NCBI GenBank assembly: GCA_900542615.1
Contig: UQOG01000101.1
Location: forward strand, 1 to 7,013
From: an uncultured Eubacteriales bacterium
GTDB lineage: Bacteria; Bacillota; Clostridia; Christensenellales; CAG-138
Reading direction: 5' to 3'
DNA: 7,013 nt
Part shown: positions 5,171 through 7,013 of the stretch, in pieces
Position numbering within the stretch: position 1 is the first letter of the stretch
Layout of the letters: every line of letters begins with the position of its first letter
Translations under genes and position numbers: made by a program
Notes under the pieces: model-generated
Database searches by the model: none
What the model saw: only the letters and a program-made list of their open reading frames with translations
Told to the model about the DNA's origin: nothing

Positions 5171-6088
5171 TCAATTGGTTTTCATTAAAGCCCTCTGCAC
5201 TAAGGAAGCAGCCTCCCGTCCTACGGCTTTCCCCTGGCGGCTCACGGAATCCGCCGAGCGGTGGATAGAGCGGCAGTTACCGCACAAGAATACCCAGGGC
5301 GGCAAAGGCTCCCCCAGGGGGCGGAGCAGTTCCCGCTCGGGGAGCATGCCTAGGGCAGTAATCAGCGTATCGCAGGGCATAAAGCGCTCCGCGCCGGTAT
5401 CCAGCCGCCGGAGTGTGACGCCGCAGACCCGCCCCTCCCCGTGGACGCAGCACACCGTAGTGCAGGTGAGCAGGGGGATGGCCATTTCCACGATGCTCTG
5501 GCGGTAGTTCCTGGGCATCCCGCCGCAGCGCTCCCGCTGCTCGACCACAGCCTCCACAGAACATCCGGTCAGGGAGAGCTGCCGGGCCATGACCAGCCCC
5601 ACATCCCCACTGCCTAGGATCACCGCCCTTTTGCCCAGAGAATAGCCCTGGAGATTCACCATCCGCTGGGCCTGCCCGGCCGTAAATATTCCGGCGGGGC
5701 GCGTGCCGGGGAGGGCCAGGGTCCCTATGGGGATCTCTCGGCAGCCGGCGGCCAGAACCAGGGCCTGGAAGTCGATTTCTTCCACCCCCTCCGGGCCGGA
5801 GAGCAGCGCCCGGCGTTCCGGGCTGACCGAGAGGACCGTGGTGTCCAGGCGAAAGGGGATGGAAGCGGCCACCACCCGGGCCGCCCAGCGGGCGGCATAC
5901 TCTGCCCCGGTCATCTCCCTGTGGAAAATGCCCGCGCCAAAGCCGGAATGGAGGCACTGGGGCAGCACGCCCCCTAGCCGGGCATTCCGATCTGCCAGAA
6001 GGACGGCCTCCGCCCCCGCCTCCCGGGCGGAGAGGGCCGCAGCCATCCCTGCCGCGCCGGCTCCCACCACCAGTACATCACACCACAT
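5171..6088 (-). CDS. FAD/NAD(P)-dependent oxidoreductase, glycerol-3-phosphate dehydrogenase-associated type
   Basis: A 305-residue two-dinucleotide-binding flavoprotein of the pyridine nucleotide-disulfide reductase-like group (COG0446 type). An N-terminal FAD motif GAGAAG (9-14) is followed by LGGVLPQCLHSGFG (38-51), a signature of the clostridial proteins encoded beside GlpA-like dehydrogenases. CREIPIGTLALPGTRPAG (116-133) and FTAGQAQRMVN (135-145) also fit. The second Rossmann motif is GSGDVG (159-164). CGGMPRN (188-194) lies where relatives have a similar GG-x-x-RN block. Near the end VFLCGNC is the second FAD-contact strand. It is shorter than the roughly 400-residue relatives I recall; the segment between GMLPERELLRPLG and VFLCGN looks reduced. 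It probably passes electrons between NAD(P)H and the GlpA-like partner. ATG 6088 follows AAGGA and overlaps the upstream gene by 11 nt, showing tight coupling. The exact substrate is unknown. Confidence 0.8.
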   Translation of the reverse strand: MWCDVLVVGAGAAGMAAALSAREAGAEAVLLADRNARLGGVLPQCLHSGFGAGIFHREMTGAEYAARWAARVVAASIPFRLDTTVLSVSPERRALLSGPEGVEEIDFQALVLAAGCREIPIGTLALPGTRPAGIFTAGQAQRMVNLQGYSLGKRAVILGSGDVGLVMARQLSLTGCSVEAVVEQRERCGGMPRNYRQSIVEMAIPLLTCTTVCCVHGEGRVCGVTLRRLDTGAERFMPCDTLITALGMLPERELLRPLGEPLPPWVFLCGNCRSIHRSADSVSRQGKAVGREAASLVQRALMKTN

Positions 6089-7013
6089 CGTCCTTCCCCC
6101 TCACCAGCAGCGGGCTGCCTGGCCCGTCCTGATTTATCTCCCAAGGGGAGGCCCCCGTCTCCCGGGCCAGGAGCTCCAGCACCCGGTCCATGCACCAGCC
6201 GCCCTGGCACCGGCCCAGGCCCGCCCCCACCCGGCGCTTGACCCCATCCAGGGTCACCGCCCCCTGGCGGATGGCATGCAGGATCTCCCCCTCCGTCACA
6301 TCCTCGCAGCGGCAGATTACCCGGCCATAGGCGGGATCGGCCTGGACCAGAGCCCGGCGGGCGGGGGGATCCAATTCCCGGGGCCTGGGGGGCGGAGGCC
6401 GGCATGGGTCAAAATTCGGGTTGAGGGCCTCTTTTCCTAAATAGGCTGCCGCCTGCCGGGCCAGCATGGCTCCCAAGGCGCTAGCACAGGTAAGCCCCGG
6501 GGTCTTGATGCCGATAAGGGACCAGAGCCCCGGGCAGGGGTTGCCGATGAAAAAGCTGTGGATGCTTCCCTCCTCGGGCACCCAGGCCTCTCCTTCCCTC
6601 CGGACATAATAGGGGTTGGGGCGAACCGCCCCAAAGGCGCGGATGCTCTGCCCCAGGTCCAGGGAGGGGACCACCCGAGCCGCCATGCGGCGGAGGAACT
6701 CCAGCCCTTCCGGCGTAACGGCCCGGTCGGGGCGGCCGCCACCAGCCTGCTCCGAGGGGCCCAGGAGAAGCTTGCCCTCCATGGTAGGCACCAGCGTAAG
6801 GCCTTTGCCCCCTTCCTCGGGCTCGGCAAAGATCACATGGCGGACATAGGGGCCCGCCGGCTGATCCAACACCAGGTAGTCCGCCCGGCCGGGAATCACC
6901 CGCACCGTGGGGGCTGTACACAGCTCCTGGATGCGGTGGGCCTCCAGGCCGCAGCAGTTGAGCACCGCCCCGGCCCGGAGGGTGCCCGTGTGCCCATTAC
7001 CCGGGTGGAACCG
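6078..7013 (-). CDS. GlpA-like FAD-dependent dehydrogenase with C-terminal [2Fe-2S] BFD domain (partial)
   Basis: The 5' end lies beyond the right edge; 311 codons are visible, ending in TGA at 6080-6078. The first visible part (LRAGAVLNCCGLEAHRI) matches the region after the FAD-binding lobe in DadA/GlpA-type dehydrogenases (COG0579 type), followed by the substrate-lobe stretch LTLVPTMEGKLLLGPS and the FAD-contacting SFFIGNPCPGLWSLIGIKTPGLT. The C-terminus is a BFD-like iron-sulphur domain: ICRCEDVTEGEI, with cysteine codons at 6314-6312 and 6308-6306, then RCQGGWC at 6209-6207 and 6194-6192, i.e. C-x-C and C-x4-C about 30 residues apart. A Pro/Arg-rich linker (around CRPPPPRPRELDPP) precedes it. 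The GTG at 6965 is an internal codon, not the start, because the frame stays open to 7013. It overlaps the next gene by 11 nt. Likely role: oxidation of glycerol-3-phosphate or another 2-hydroxyacid-like substrate; substrate not settled. Confidence 0.85.
   Translation of the reverse strand, partial: RFHPGNGHTGTLRAGAVLNCCGLEAHRIQELCTAPTVRVIPGRADYLVLDQPAGPYVRHVIFAEPEEGGKGLTLVPTMEGKLLLGPSEQAGGGRPDRAVTPEGLEFLRRMAARVVPSLDLGQSIRAFGAVRPNPYYVRREGEAWVPEEGSIHSFFIGNPCPGLWSLIGIKTPGLTCASALGAMLARQAAAYLGKEALNPNFDPCRPPPPRPRELDPPARRALVQADPAYGRVICRCEDVTEGEILHAIRQGAVTLDGVKRRVGAGLGRCQGGWCMDRVLELLARETGASPWEINQDGPGSPLLVRGKDDVV

Noticed and set aside
5146..5174. TTGACA at 5174-5169 (minus strand) as a tupA promoter -35 box
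   Set aside because: At 16-18 nt spacing the downstream hexamers (GGTAGC, GTAGCA, TAGCAC) do not resemble TATAAT, and the box overlaps the end of the upstream gene.

Overview
The window looks like chromosomal DNA of a GC-rich anaerobic Clostridia member, most like the Oscillospiraceae (Flavonifractor/Intestinimonas-type gut anaerobes). This is inferred from the tungstate transporter type, the clostridial pair of FAD enzymes, the Firmicutes-type conjugative ATPase tail, TTG starts and high GC. No rRNA, tRNA or CRISPR array is visible.

Layout. At the left edge (1-257, plus strand) lies the C-terminal end of a VirB4-like conjugation ATPase, the edge or remnant of an integrative conjugative element. 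A gene-poor junction (258-508) follows, with a perfect 15-bp inverted repeat and at most one tiny ORF. Everything else reads on the minus strand. In transcription order it is: a GlpA-like FAD/[2Fe-2S] dehydrogenase (7013-6078, open at the window edge); an overlapping FAD/NAD(P) oxidoreductase (6088-5171); a 267-nt leader; a TupA-type tungstate-binding lipoprotein (4903-3833); a hairpin terminator; permease TupB (3740-3054) coupled to ATPase TupC (3057-2407); MobB (2288-1716); a wrecked moaC (1681 to about 1410); and a MogA-MoaE-like fusion (1399-509).

How the genes work together. TupA captures oxyanion outside the cell, and TupB/TupC import it. MogA adenylylates molybdopterin in preparation for metal insertion, and MobB is the GTPase partner for making the nucleotide form of the cofactor. 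The cluster is therefore a tungsten/molybdenum uptake and cofactor-maturation locus. The two FAD enzymes upstream resemble an anaerobic glycerol-3-phosphate-dehydrogenase-like module; any functional link to tungsten is not shown.

Main discoveries. (1) TupA appears circularly permuted: the segment that normally forms its C-terminus sits at the N-terminus, after the lipoprotein linker, and the protein stops where that segment would normally begin. (2) An unannotated moaC pseudogene sits between mobB and mogA, with a large internal deletion, a frame change and two in-frame stops. (3) The MoaE-like half of the MogA fusion keeps one of the two active-site lysines of molybdopterin synthase but appears to lack the other. 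(4) The tupA leader can form mutually exclusive hairpins, as expected of an attenuator or riboswitch, though none could be identified.
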